In this document: positions 46,433 to 54,517 of the stretch, piece after piece
How the letters are laid out: every line of letters begins with the position of its first letter
How positions within the stretch are numbered: the first letter of the stretch is position 1
Assembly (NCBI RefSeq): GCF_030182585.1
Contig: NZ_JARXOW010000001.1
Location: 1,798,001 to 1,862,000, forward strand
Direction: 5' to 3'
Length of the DNA: 64,000 nucleotides
Source: Pedobacter faecalis
GTDB lineage: Bacteria; Bacteroidota; Bacteroidia; Sphingobacteriales; Sphingobacteriaceae
Notes under the pieces: generated by a model
The model's database searches: none
What the model saw: only the letters and a program-made list of their open reading frames with translations
What the model was told of the DNA's origin: nothing
Position numbers and translations under genes: made by a program

Positions 46433-47704
46433 TCAGGCCACGTCGGCGATATCCATATCGAAGACCTTGATTTGCTTTTCGAGGTCAAAAGCAGCTTTAT
46501 TGGCAACGTTCAGGCCTTTGTGGGCTACGCTGGCCCAATTTCCCCAATTGCTCGCGGGCGCATAATCGACCAGCTTTTCTTCAAAGTATGCGGCGCCCCT
46601 GATCCAGTCCTGCTTGAGCACATACACCAGATAAGTGGCCACAACAAGCCGACCTGCATGCGGTATGTAGCCAGATTTGTTCAGCTCGTTCATATATCCA
46701 TCTACCAGCGCATTGCCGGTTTGCCCTGTCTTCCACCTGACGAGAGCATCGGGCTCATCATCTCTATCTTGACGGACGAAATGTTCGAATTCGGAATCCC
46801 TAAAAAAGCCGATACCGTGTTTTTTAAACATAAAGCGGTAATAATCGCGCCATAGCAGGCCCAGAAGCACCTGATTAAAATTCGCGGCCCCGGGTACCTG
46901 ATCAGCCGCCTTCATTGTCCAGTAGACCTTACGCGGCGACAAACAGCCCAAGGCTAACCAGGGCGACAGCCGGGAGAAAAAAGCCTGCTTTCCGGGCGGT
47001 TGCTTCGCAGGCCGGTCATAAATCGTGGAGCCGCTACTCAATAATGTGTTGAGATGCTGCAGACCGGCATGCTCCCCGCCGTGTAAATCGCTTTCAGGCA
47101 CAGCCTCCTCTGAGAAACCCAGGGCTTTCAGATCAGGCACATCTCCCCAGGCTTCACTTTCCACAAAAACGATATGCTCAGGTTCCTCATAGCAAGGTTT
47201 GACTATCGCATCGCGCTCGGTTTTCTTTTTAAACTGTGAGAATACATCGGGTATATCTTTAATCGGGAAAGGAAGATCTTCCTTATTATACAAGGTATGC
47301 CCGATGAAATGCTTCAGGTTTATCTTCTGCTTCCACAGCGCGTCCTCTACGTTGGCAGATACGGATGTTTCCTCAAAACCTACTTCTCTGTGATGGTAAA
47401 CCTCTGAGATATCGTATTTCTCCACAAGTGAACAGATGTGCGATTCGGGTGAACCGGTGATAACAAGCAGATTGCCGCCTTTTCGTATCATGGCCTCTCG
47501 CAAAGACAGCACACTTTCAATCAGGAACTTAGCACGGCCTGCCCCCGTTTTATCGGTTTGGAGGTTGGTACTCCCGAAATGCCTGGGATCAAAGAAGTAG
47601 ACGGGAAGAATACCGTCTGACTTAGCCACGGCTTCTACCAGCATCTCATTATCGTGCAGACGCAAGTCATTCCTAAACCAGACTAAAATTCTCTTGGACC
47701 TCAC
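46433..47704 (-). CDS. Cryptochrome DASH / photolyase-family flavoprotein
   Basis: This ~423-residue protein has the photolyase N-terminal domain (ILVWFRNDLRLHDNEMLVEAV). It has the cry-DASH marks GHTLYNKEDLPFPIKDIPDVFSQFKKKTE (residues ~165-195) and a FAD domain with LGLLWRDYYRFMFKKHG and LVDGYMNELNKSGYIPHAGR. Cry-DASH proteins bind FAD and an antenna folate and repair CPD lesions mainly in single-stranded DNA. I chose GTG 47704, since upstream codons do not resemble the family. It is divergent from the TIGR01777 gene. A candidate operator overlaps its promoter. Confidence 0.88.
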   Translation of the reverse strand: MRSKRILVWFRNDLRLHDNEMLVEAVAKSDGILPVYFFDPRHFGSTNLQTDKTGAGRAKFLIESVLSLREAMIRKGGNLLVITGSPESHICSLVEKYDISEVYHHREVGFEETSVSANVEDALWKQKINLKHFIGHTLYNKEDLPFPIKDIPDVFSQFKKKTERDAIVKPCYEEPEHIVFVESEAWGDVPDLKALGFSEEAVPESDLHGGEHAGLQHLNTLLSSGSTIYDRPAKQPPGKQAFFSRLSPWLALGCLSPRKVYWTMKAADQVPGAANFNQVLLGLLWRDYYRFMFKKHGIGFFRDSEFEHFVRQDRDDEPDALVRWKTGQTGNALVDGYMNELNKSGYIPHAGRLVVATYLVYVLKQDWIRGAAYFEEKLVDYAPASNWGNWASVAHKGLNVANKAAFDLEKQIKVFDMDIADVA

Positions 47705-47715
47705 TCGTAAAACGC

Positions 47716-47767
47716 TTTGTATTTGGATATTATAAATACAAAAATATACGATTTTACCGGTTAAAAT
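47716..47767 (-). promoter_or_regulatory. Inverted repeats at the cry-DASH promoter
   Basis: TTTGTATTT (47716-47724) and AAATACAAA (47734-47742) are perfect 9-base arms around 9 bases. The minus-strand -7 box TATTTTTG (47739-47746) overlaps the right arm. A second inverted repeat, ATTTTA (47751-47756)/TAAAAT (47762-47767), follows. The gap also serves the divergent TIGR01777 gene, so both could be controlled together. Confidence 0.55.
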
Positions 47768-47828
47768 GCAGATATATCGCAATATTTACAATAACAAAAC
47801 AAATAAAAAATCCGTAGGTTATTAGTGC

Positions 47829-48737
47829 ATGGCAAAACAGATTCTGATCACTGGGGCGACGGGCATGATAGGTAAAAAGCTTATCGCTGCACTTCAAGAT
47901 AAAGGTTACGGCATATCTGTCTTGTCGAGAGCACCTCATGCATCGCCTGGTGTTAAAACCTATTTATGGGACATTTCCAGCGGCAAAATAGATCCGGCCT
48001 GTCTGGATGGTGTAGAAGCCATTATACATCTTGCCGGTGAAAACGTTGCAGCTAAAAAGTGGACTGAGCAGCAGAAACAACGGATCGTCGACAGCCGGGT
48101 TAAATCAACAGAACTCTTGTACAAGACCATTAAACAGACAGGCGCCCCGGTGCAGGTGATGATTTCTGCTTCTGCTGTAGGGTACTATGGCGACAGCGGC
48201 GATGAAATCCTTACCGAAACTGCGACTCCGGGATACGATTTTCTGGCGAGCTGCTGCCAGCAATGGGAAGAGGCGGTAGACCGGGGCAGATCTCTCGGAC
48301 TGAGAATAGTCAAACTCCGCACCGGGGTTGTTTTGGACAAATCCTCGGGTGCGCTTTCTGCGCTGGAAAAGCCGATACGGTTTTTTGTGGGTGCACCGAT
48401 AGGCACTGGCAGGCAATGGGTACCCTGGATACATATTGATGATCTTGTTGACATGTATGTTGGCGCCCTCTCCGATCCACTATACCTGGGGGCTTACAAT
48501 GCCTGCGCACCCTTTCCGGTAACAAACGAAACGCTGACAAAACAGCTTGCGAAGAAACTGAGCCGACCTGCTTGGCCAATTCATGTTCCCGAAAAAGTCA
48601 TGCAGATGATTATGGGAGAAATGAGTAGTATTGTACTTATGAGTTCGAATACATCTGCGCAAAAGATCCTTGATCAGGGCTTTCAGTTCAGGTACACGTA
48701 CCTTGAGGATGCGCTTCACGATATTTATGGCAAATGA
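47829..48737 (+). CDS. TIGR01777-family NAD-dependent epimerase-like protein
   Basis: This 302-residue protein has the SDR nucleotide site ITGATGMIGKKLIAAL (residues ~6-21) and SASAVGYYGDSGDEILTE (~113-130), the YfcH-type signature. A C-terminal DUF1731-like region follows (PAWPIHVPEKVMQMIMGEMSSIVLMSS). Its substrate is unknown, though the family often neighbours photolyases. It overlaps the downstream photolyase by 4 bases. Confidence 0.87.
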   Translation: MAKQILITGATGMIGKKLIAALQDKGYGISVLSRAPHASPGVKTYLWDISSGKIDPACLDGVEAIIHLAGENVAAKKWTEQQKQRIVDSRVKSTELLYKTIKQTGAPVQVMISASAVGYYGDSGDEILTETATPGYDFLASCCQQWEEAVDRGRSLGLRIVKLRTGVVLDKSSGALSALEKPIRFFVGAPIGTGRQWVPWIHIDDLVDMYVGALSDPLYLGAYNACAPFPVTNETLTKQLAKKLSRPAWPIHVPEKVMQMIMGEMSSIVLMSSNTSAQKILDQGFQFRYTYLEDALHDIYGK

Positions 48738-50044
48738 GTCAGGAGATCAGCATCTGCTGGCTAAGACGTGATCTTCGCCTGGAGGACAATGCAGCACTTT
48801 ATCATGCGCTCCGGAACGAATACCCGGTCCTGATCCTCTTCATTTTCGACAAAAATATTCTCAATAAGCTATCGGATCGATATGACCCAAGGGTTACTTT
48901 CATACACGACACGATCAGACAGTTAAAGGACGAACTGGATAAGAATGGCTCCTCGATGCTGGTCTTGTATGATACCCCGGAACAGGCATGGTCTGCAGTG
49001 GTGCGGAAATACAACATCAAGGCGGTCTACACGAACCACGACTACGAGCCTTATGCGCGGGAAAGGGATGATGCGTTGGCGGAGTTTCTCAGATCTGAGG
49101 ACATTATCTTTAAAACATTTAAGGACCAAACCATCTTTGACCGGGATGAGTTGCTGAAGTCGGACGGTAAGCCATATACCGTCTTTACTCCCTATTACAG
49201 GGAATGGCAGAAAAAACTAACACCCTTTTACTTCCGCCGCTATCCTACCGAAAGGTATTTTAAAAATCTGTGGAAAACGGCGCCGGCAGATCTGCCCTCG
49301 ATAGAAGAACTTGGTTTTAGCAGGAGTGACAAAGCATTACCATCCAGAGAATTTGAGCACAAGCTTCAAAGCTATGAGCAGGACCGGGACTTTCCGTCTG
49401 CCGATGCAACCACGCATATTGGCATCCACCTTCGCTTTGGTACGGTTAGCATCCGGAGAGCCGTTGCCAAAGCACTGGAGCACGGAGCGCATAAGTGGCT
49501 TTCGGAACTTGCCTGGCGCGACTTCTATATGATGATACTCTGGCATTTTCCGCACACGGTGAGCCAGTCGTTCAAGCCTGCCTACGATCAGATTGAGTGG
49601 AGAAATAATGAGTCTGAATTCAATGCCTGGTGCCGGGGAGAGACCGGGTTCGCCCTGGTAGATGCGGGCATGCGTCAGTTGAACGCCACCGGCTTTATGC
49701 ACAACAGGCTTCGGATGCTTACAGCCAGCTTTCTAACCAAACACTTGTTGGTCGACTGGCGTTGGGGCGAGGCTTACTTCGCAGAAAAACTGCTTGATTA
49801 CGAGATGGCCAGCAATGTAGGCGGCTGGCAGTGGGCATGTGGGTGCGGGAATGATGCCGCACCTTATTTCAGAATATTTAATCCGGAGCTTCAGTTGTTG
49901 AAATATGATCCGAAACTCGAATTTGTGTCTAAATGGATACCGGAACTTAAACAACAAATGCATGTTACACCTATTGTAGAACATGCATTTGCAAGGGAAC
50001 GTGCTTTACGCACCTTCAAAAAAGCTTTAAATACGGCTAGTTAA
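48734..50044 (+). CDS. phrB: Class I CPD deoxyribodipyrimidine photolyase
   Basis: This 436-residue protein has an antenna domain (ICWLRRDLRLEDNAALYHAL) and the FAD domain with LSELAWRDFYMMILWHFP, FALVDAGMRQLNATGFMHNRLRM and SNVGGWQWACGCGNDAAPYFRIFNP. These are class I CPD photolyase marks, with GCGN in place of the common STGT. It splits cyclobutane pyrimidine dimers using blue light. It is translationally coupled to the TIGR01777 gene. Its end overlaps the convergent FKBP gene by 8 bases. Confidence 0.93.
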   Translation: MSQEISICWLRRDLRLEDNAALYHALRNEYPVLILFIFDKNILNKLSDRYDPRVTFIHDTIRQLKDELDKNGSSMLVLYDTPEQAWSAVVRKYNIKAVYTNHDYEPYARERDDALAEFLRSEDIIFKTFKDQTIFDRDELLKSDGKPYTVFTPYYREWQKKLTPFYFRRYPTERYFKNLWKTAPADLPSIEELGFSRSDKALPSREFEHKLQSYEQDRDFPSADATTHIGIHLRFGTVSIRRAVAKALEHGAHKWLSELAWRDFYMMILWHFPHTVSQSFKPAYDQIEWRNNESEFNAWCRGETGFALVDAGMRQLNATGFMHNRLRMLTASFLTKHLLVDWRWGEAYFAEKLLDYEMASNVGGWQWACGCGNDAAPYFRIFNPELQLLKYDPKLEFVSKWIPELKQQMHVTPIVEHAFARERALRTFKKALNTAS

Positions 50045-50933
50045 CCACTGAAGTAATCTCAATATCAAAGTCGAGACTACCATTTGGCGGCACAACCGTG
50101 GCCCCGTACGAATCATATTGTCCGTCCGTGCCGTACGCTAGTACTGAGGGCACGAATAATCTAAGCTTGGCTCCTTGCTTAAACTTAGTGAGCACACGCC
50201 AGCCATCTACGTTCCCACCAAGCAGACCGGTATATGCGTCTGAGGAGTTAAAAACATTTCCGCCAAGGTTCCTGGCAGCATATTTAGTGGTCACATTGGA
50301 ATAGATATCTTTCACTGGTTCACCAGATCCAGCATCGGCAAGCACATAATAAACTCCGGAGGCGTCTTTTGTTGCTGTTATGTTGTTTGCGGTTAAGAAT
50401 GACCTGATGTGCATATCATCTATCTCAGCCTGGGTTTCAGCGTAGGTTTTAACCGTCAGATCAAGAATCTCATTTGAAGGGATATTCAAAATATCCATGC
50501 CGTTTTTTCCAAAAGCCAGATAAGAAGGCAGGATAATGCGGACCGTGCCGCCAGGACCGATCTTCTGCAGTGTTGTCAGGATAGCTTTAATTTTTATACC
50601 CAACAGCTGATCTGTATAGCCAACAAAGGTCCCAAGATTTACATATTCCGGGGAGGTATAATAGGTGGTTCCATTCAACAAAGATTTCACCGTAACTACA
50701 TACCTCACAGAATCGGTAGTCTTGAAAAGATCACCTTCCCCCTGGCTCACAATCTGGTAATAATATCCCGAACCTTCCGGATCTTTAACTGCAGACACCC
50801 CATTCTTGGAGATATATTCAGATATCTTGGCATCATCAATATTCTCAATGTACTCATAGTCTTTCTGGCATGCAACTAAGCTTGCAGCCATACCTATCAG
50901 GAACAGGACATGCACTTGTATCTTTCTTAACAT
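50037..50933 (-). CDS. FKBP-type peptidyl-prolyl isomerase lipoprotein, two domains
   Basis: This ~298-residue lipoprotein (ASLVACQ lipobox) has two tandem FKBP-like domains: residues ~30-165 (YYYQIVSQGEGDLFKTTDSVRYVVTV to LPSYLAFGKNG) and ~175-298 (GVYYVLADAGSGEPV to FVPSVLAYGTDGQYDSYG). Several aromatic active-site residues of classical FKBP are not obvious, so folding rather than catalytic function is possible. ATG 50933 is preferred over the GTG at 50945. It directly follows a second FKBP gene. Confidence 0.8.
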   Translation of the reverse strand: MLRKIQVHVLFLIGMAASLVACQKDYEYIENIDDAKISEYISKNGVSAVKDPEGSGYYYQIVSQGEGDLFKTTDSVRYVVTVKSLLNGTTYYTSPEYVNLGTFVGYTDQLLGIKIKAILTTLQKIGPGGTVRIILPSYLAFGKNGMDILNIPSNEILDLTVKTYAETQAEIDDMHIRSFLTANNITATKDASGVYYVLADAGSGEPVKDIYSNVTTKYAARNLGGNVFNSSDAYTGLLGGNVDGWRVLTKFKQGAKLRLFVPSVLAYGTDGQYDSYGATVVPPNGSLDFDIEITSVVN

Positions 50934-50944
50934 ATATGTATTCA

Positions 50945-51427
50945 CTATTTTTTAACTACTTCAAATATTTCAACCCTAAAATGCAGCGGGGAATTCAGCG
51001 GAACGTTTGATACGGGGAAATCCTTGTACGCCATTGTGGAAGGGATAAGTAAACGTATTTGTCCGCCTCCTTTTACCAGCGGCAATCCTCTTTTCCAGCC
51101 TTCTATGCTCTCCTTTAAATTAAACCGGTAGGGCGTTTCTCCTGAGGAACTGCTAAATACAGTATTGGCGCTATCCAAAAGCCGCCCTTCGTAAAAAACA
51201 GCCAGGGAATCCCTTTCTGTAATACTTTCACCGGTTCCGTTCTCTATAATCTCATAATACAGACCGCTCGCATCTTTCGTAAGCGCTGTTCCTGAAGTAT
51301 CCGCCCAGCGTAGTATACGCTCCTCGTCCTTTGCGTATTGTGCTTCAGCATCATAAGGCTCCGGCTTTTCACAAGCCGCAGCTCCGACAATTACAAACAA
51401 CCCGACTAAAAGCCTGCTCTTTAACAT
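50945..51427 (-). CDS. FKBP-type peptidyl-prolyl isomerase lipoprotein, single domain
   Basis: This ~160-residue lipoprotein (VGAAACEK lipobox) has one FKBP domain (YYEIIENGTGESITERDSLAVFYEGRLLDSANTVFSSS; WKRGLPLVKGGGQIRLLIPSTMAYKD). It catalyses proline isomerisation or acts as a chaperone in the periplasm. ATG 51427 gives the signal peptide. A clear promoter lies directly upstream. It forms an operon with the two-domain FKBP. Confidence 0.87.
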   Translation of the reverse strand: MLKSRLLVGLFVIVGAAACEKPEPYDAEAQYAKDEERILRWADTSGTALTKDASGLYYEIIENGTGESITERDSLAVFYEGRLLDSANTVFSSSSGETPYRFNLKESIEGWKRGLPLVKGGGQIRLLIPSTMAYKDFPVSNVPLNSPLHFRVEIFEVVKK

Positions 51428-51433
51428 TATGCA

Positions 51434-51464
51434 CAAAAGTAGTCTTTTATTGCCGATGGCACAA
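51434..51464 (-). promoter_or_regulatory. Promoter of the FKBP operon
   Basis: On the minus strand, TTG (51462-51464), a 20-base spacer and TACTTTTG (51434-51441) form a full Bacteroidota promoter. The box ends 6 bases before the ATG, so the mRNA may have almost no leader. Confidence 0.65.
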
Positions 51465-51497
51465 TATTTAACCTATTTTAACAATTTTGAAGTCGGA

Positions 51498-53288
51498 CTA
51501 GTAGCAATACCGGTTGGCAGAAATAAGTTCCTGCGCAACCTGCTGACGAACCTCTTTTGCGTTGAATGGTTCCATCTTGGTAAACCTCCGCAAACCGACC
51601 ATCATCATGCGAAGCTCATCGCCCTCAGCAAAGCCCCACAACGCGTCTTTACCTGCCTTTTGCACGGCATCGACAGCCTCCACGAGGTATATTTTAAGCA
51701 GGTTCAGCTGACCTCCGCAGGCGTCGGCTCCGCGCTGGTTGACAAGTTTTTCCGTCCTCAGCATGGCCGATTCTGCCACATAGACATAGCTAGCCATATC
51801 AGCGATATTCATGAGTATCTCTTGCTCCTTGGCTAGGCTCATCATGAGCTTTTGTACGGCTGCTCCGGCAACCATCAACGTAGCCTTTTTCAAATTAGCG
51901 ATGATTTTCTTTTCTGCGGCAAAAGGTGAGTCGTCCGCTTCACCAAAATCGGGGATGGCCATCAGTTCTGATGCCACCTGTGTTGCCGGTGTCATCAGAT
52001 CCAGTTCGCCTTTCATCGCCCGCTTCAACATCATGTCGACCGTTAGCAAGCGGTTAATCTCATTTGTGCCCTCAAATATCCGGTTGATTCGCGCGTCGCG
52101 ATATGCCCTGTCCATAGGAGCCTCTGCAGAGAAGCCCATTCCGCCATAAATCTGAACGCCCTCGTCGGTCACAAAATCCAAGGCTTCGGAGCCCCAAACT
52201 TTTAATATCGCACATTCTACAGCAAACTGTTCTGTGGATTTAAGCTTGGCTTTCCCCTCATCCATCCCTGAGGCCACCAATGCCTCATAGGCATCATCAA
52301 TATTTTGCCCGGCACGGTAATTGGCCGATTCAACGGCGTATACTTTCGCCGCCATCTCGGCCAACTTGTGTCTTATAGCGCCATACTTGGATATTGCCCG
52401 GCCAAATTGCACCCGCTCATTTGCATAATTTACGGCCATACTGATTACTCCCTTGGAAGCACCAATGGCAGCTGCTGCTAGCTTTATGCGTCCTATATTT
52501 AAAATATTGACAGCGATCTTAAACCCGTTTCCACGTTCAGAAAGCATATTTTCTGCAGGTACGCGGCAATCGTTGAAGAATAATTGCCGGGTGGAGGAGC
52601 CTTTAATTCCCATTTTTCTTTCTTCCGGATTCATGGTTACGCCGCCAAAATCGCGTTCTACAATGAACGCAGTCAGGTTAGCATCATCATCTATCTTAGC
52701 GAACACTATGAACACATCAGCAAAACCACCGTTGGTTATCCACATTTTCTGACCGTTGATCAGGTAGTGCTTTCCGTCCTCAGACAAGATGGCTTTCGTG
52801 CTTCCGGAATTTGCGTCCGATCCTGAATTTGGTTCGGTAAGACAGTACGCAGCCTTCCATTCCCCCGTAGCAAGTTTAGGGATATATTTGTCTTTTTGCT
52901 CTTGATTGCCATAGTACAGAATTGGCAGCGTTCCGATTCCCGTATGAGCCGAAAGCGCAACAGCAAAGGAATGCCCGGCACCTATCACATCGGCCACCAG
53001 CATAGAAGTATTGAAATTTTTTCCGAAACCGCCGTAGTTCTCGGGTATGGAAACCGCCAGCAGGCCGAGTTCGCCTGCCTTGTCCATTAAAGATTCCATC
53101 AGGCCGCCTTCCTGCGCGTCGATCCGGTCAAGGTTAGGAAACACTTCTGTCTTCAGGAAATCTTCGCAGGTTTGTGCGATCATCTTTTGTTCCTCGTCAA
53201 ATTCTTCGGGAATAAATACATCCTGCCATGGAGTTTCGCTGATTAAAAATTCTCCGCCCTTAATGGTATTTCTTTCTTTCGCTTCCAT
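51498..53288 (-). CDS. fadE: Acyl-CoA dehydrogenase, long form
   Basis: This 596-residue FAD enzyme has CLTEPNSGSDANS (residues ~155-167) in the flavin/substrate site, WITNGGFADVFIVFA, and the Q-I-Y-G-G-M-G-F segment followed by RDARINRIFEGTNEINR near residue 400. A ~170-residue C-terminal extension makes it longer than the ~380-residue family core, as in VLCAD-like bacterial forms. It performs the first step of beta-oxidation. It is the last gene of the operon, 27 bases after the thiolase. Confidence 0.92.
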   Translation of the reverse strand: MEAKERNTIKGGEFLISETPWQDVFIPEEFDEEQKMIAQTCEDFLKTEVFPNLDRIDAQEGGLMESLMDKAGELGLLAVSIPENYGGFGKNFNTSMLVADVIGAGHSFAVALSAHTGIGTLPILYYGNQEQKDKYIPKLATGEWKAAYCLTEPNSGSDANSGSTKAILSEDGKHYLINGQKMWITNGGFADVFIVFAKIDDDANLTAFIVERDFGGVTMNPEERKMGIKGSSTRQLFFNDCRVPAENMLSERGNGFKIAVNILNIGRIKLAAAAIGASKGVISMAVNYANERVQFGRAISKYGAIRHKLAEMAAKVYAVESANYRAGQNIDDAYEALVASGMDEGKAKLKSTEQFAVECAILKVWGSEALDFVTDEGVQIYGGMGFSAEAPMDRAYRDARINRIFEGTNEINRLLTVDMMLKRAMKGELDLMTPATQVASELMAIPDFGEADDSPFAAEKKIIANLKKATLMVAGAAVQKLMMSLAKEQEILMNIADMASYVYVAESAMLRTEKLVNQRGADACGGQLNLLKIYLVEAVDAVQKAGKDALWGFAEGDELRMMMVGLRRFTKMEPFNAKEVRQQVAQELISANRYCY

Positions 53289-53315
53289 TTCAAAAGTGGT
53301 TTTGTACTACAATTA

Positions 53316-54494
53316 TTAAAGCATTTCAAATATTCCGGCCGCGCCCTGCCCGGTACCCACACACATGGTTACCATGCCATATCTTTTCTCGCGCCTTTTC
53401 AGTTCGTTAAATAGCTGCACGGTTAGTTTAGCGCCCGAACAACCCAAAGGGTGCCCCAAGGCAATGGCGCCGCCATTTACGTTCAGCCTTTCCTTGTCCA
53501 GACCAAGCTCCCTTACAATGGCAAGCGACTGGGACGCAAAGGCTTCGTTCAACTCGATCAGATCCATTTGACCAAGCGACATTCCCGCCATATCCAAGGC
53601 CTTTGGAATGGCATGTATGGGACCGATACCCATGATGCGTGGAGGAACGCCTGACACACCGTAACTGACCAGTCGGGCTAAAGGCTTTGCGCCAAGCTCC
53701 TTCATTCGTTTTTCGGAAACGACCAATACAAAAGCTGCTCCGTCGGATGTCTGAGACGAATTGCCCGCGGTGATACAGCCATTCGCAGCAAATACAGGTT
53801 TCAGCTTGGATAAGCGTTCTAAAGTGGTGTCGGCTCTGGGTCCCTCATCTGTGTCTACCACATAGCTGCGCGTTTTCTTCTTCAAATCGGCGTCGAGGTA
53901 GGTTTCCTCTATAGTGATAGGCAGCACGCCGGCTTTAAGGTGACCATTTTGCGTAGCCGCGACAGCCTTCATGTGCGACTGGTAAGCAAACTCATCCTGA
54001 TCTTCACGGCTTACATTGAATTCCCGTGCGACCGCCTCGGCCGTCAGGCCCATACCCCAATACCAGTCTGGATTGCTTCGCGCAACACGTTCATTGGGTA
54101 CGAGTTTCCATCCGCCGAAGGGCATGCCAGACATTACTTCTACACCTCCCGCTATAATGCAATCGGCCATACCCGTACGGATCTTGGCCACAGCCATAGC
54201 GATGGTCTCTAACCCCGATGCACAGTAGCGGTTTACTGTTACCCCCGGCACCTTTTCTGTATCAAGCCCCATCAGAGAAATCATACGACCTATATTCAAT
54301 CCCTGTTCAGCCTCTGGTGTAGCATTACCTACAATAACATCATCAATACGGTCTTTTTCAAGACCTGGCACCGAACTGACCAGCCCGCGGACCACCTCCG
54401 CGGCAAGATCATCGGCCCGCGTGAACCGGAACACACCTCTTGGTGCCTTTCCAACCGCCGTACGGTATCCTGCTATGATATATGCTTCCTGCAT
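53316..54494 (-). CDS. fadA: Acetyl-CoA acyltransferase (thiolase)
   Basis: This 392-residue protein has [15 protein letters not shown] with the nucleophile cysteine (residue ~89). [18 protein letters not shown] is near the C-terminus, and [16 protein letters not shown] ends the protein with the second catalytic cysteine. It cleaves 3-ketoacyl-CoA with CoA. It lies 23 bases downstream of the bifunctional enzyme gene and 27 before the dehydrogenase. Confidence 0.95.
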   Translation of the reverse strand: MQEAYIIAGYRTAVGKAPRGVFRFTRADDLAAEVVRGLVSSVPGLEKDRIDDVIVGNATPEAEQGLNIGRMISLMGLDTEKVPGVTVNRYCASGLETIAMAVAKIRTGMADCIIAGGVEVMSGMPFGGWKLVPNERVARSNPDWYWGMGLTAEAVAREFNVSREDQDEFAYQSHMKAVAATQNGHLKAGVLPITIEETYLDADLKKKTRSYVVDTDEGPRADTTLERLSKLKPVFAANGCITAGNSSQTSDGAAFVLVVSEKRMKELGAKPLARLVSYGVSGVPPRIMGIGPIHAIPKALDMAGMSLGQMDLIELNEAFASQSLAIVRELGLDKERLNVNGGAIALGHPLGCSGAKLTVQLFNELKRREKRYGMVTMCVGTGQGAAGIFEML

Positions 54495-54517
54495 GTTCTT
54501 CTGCTTTAATATAAAAC

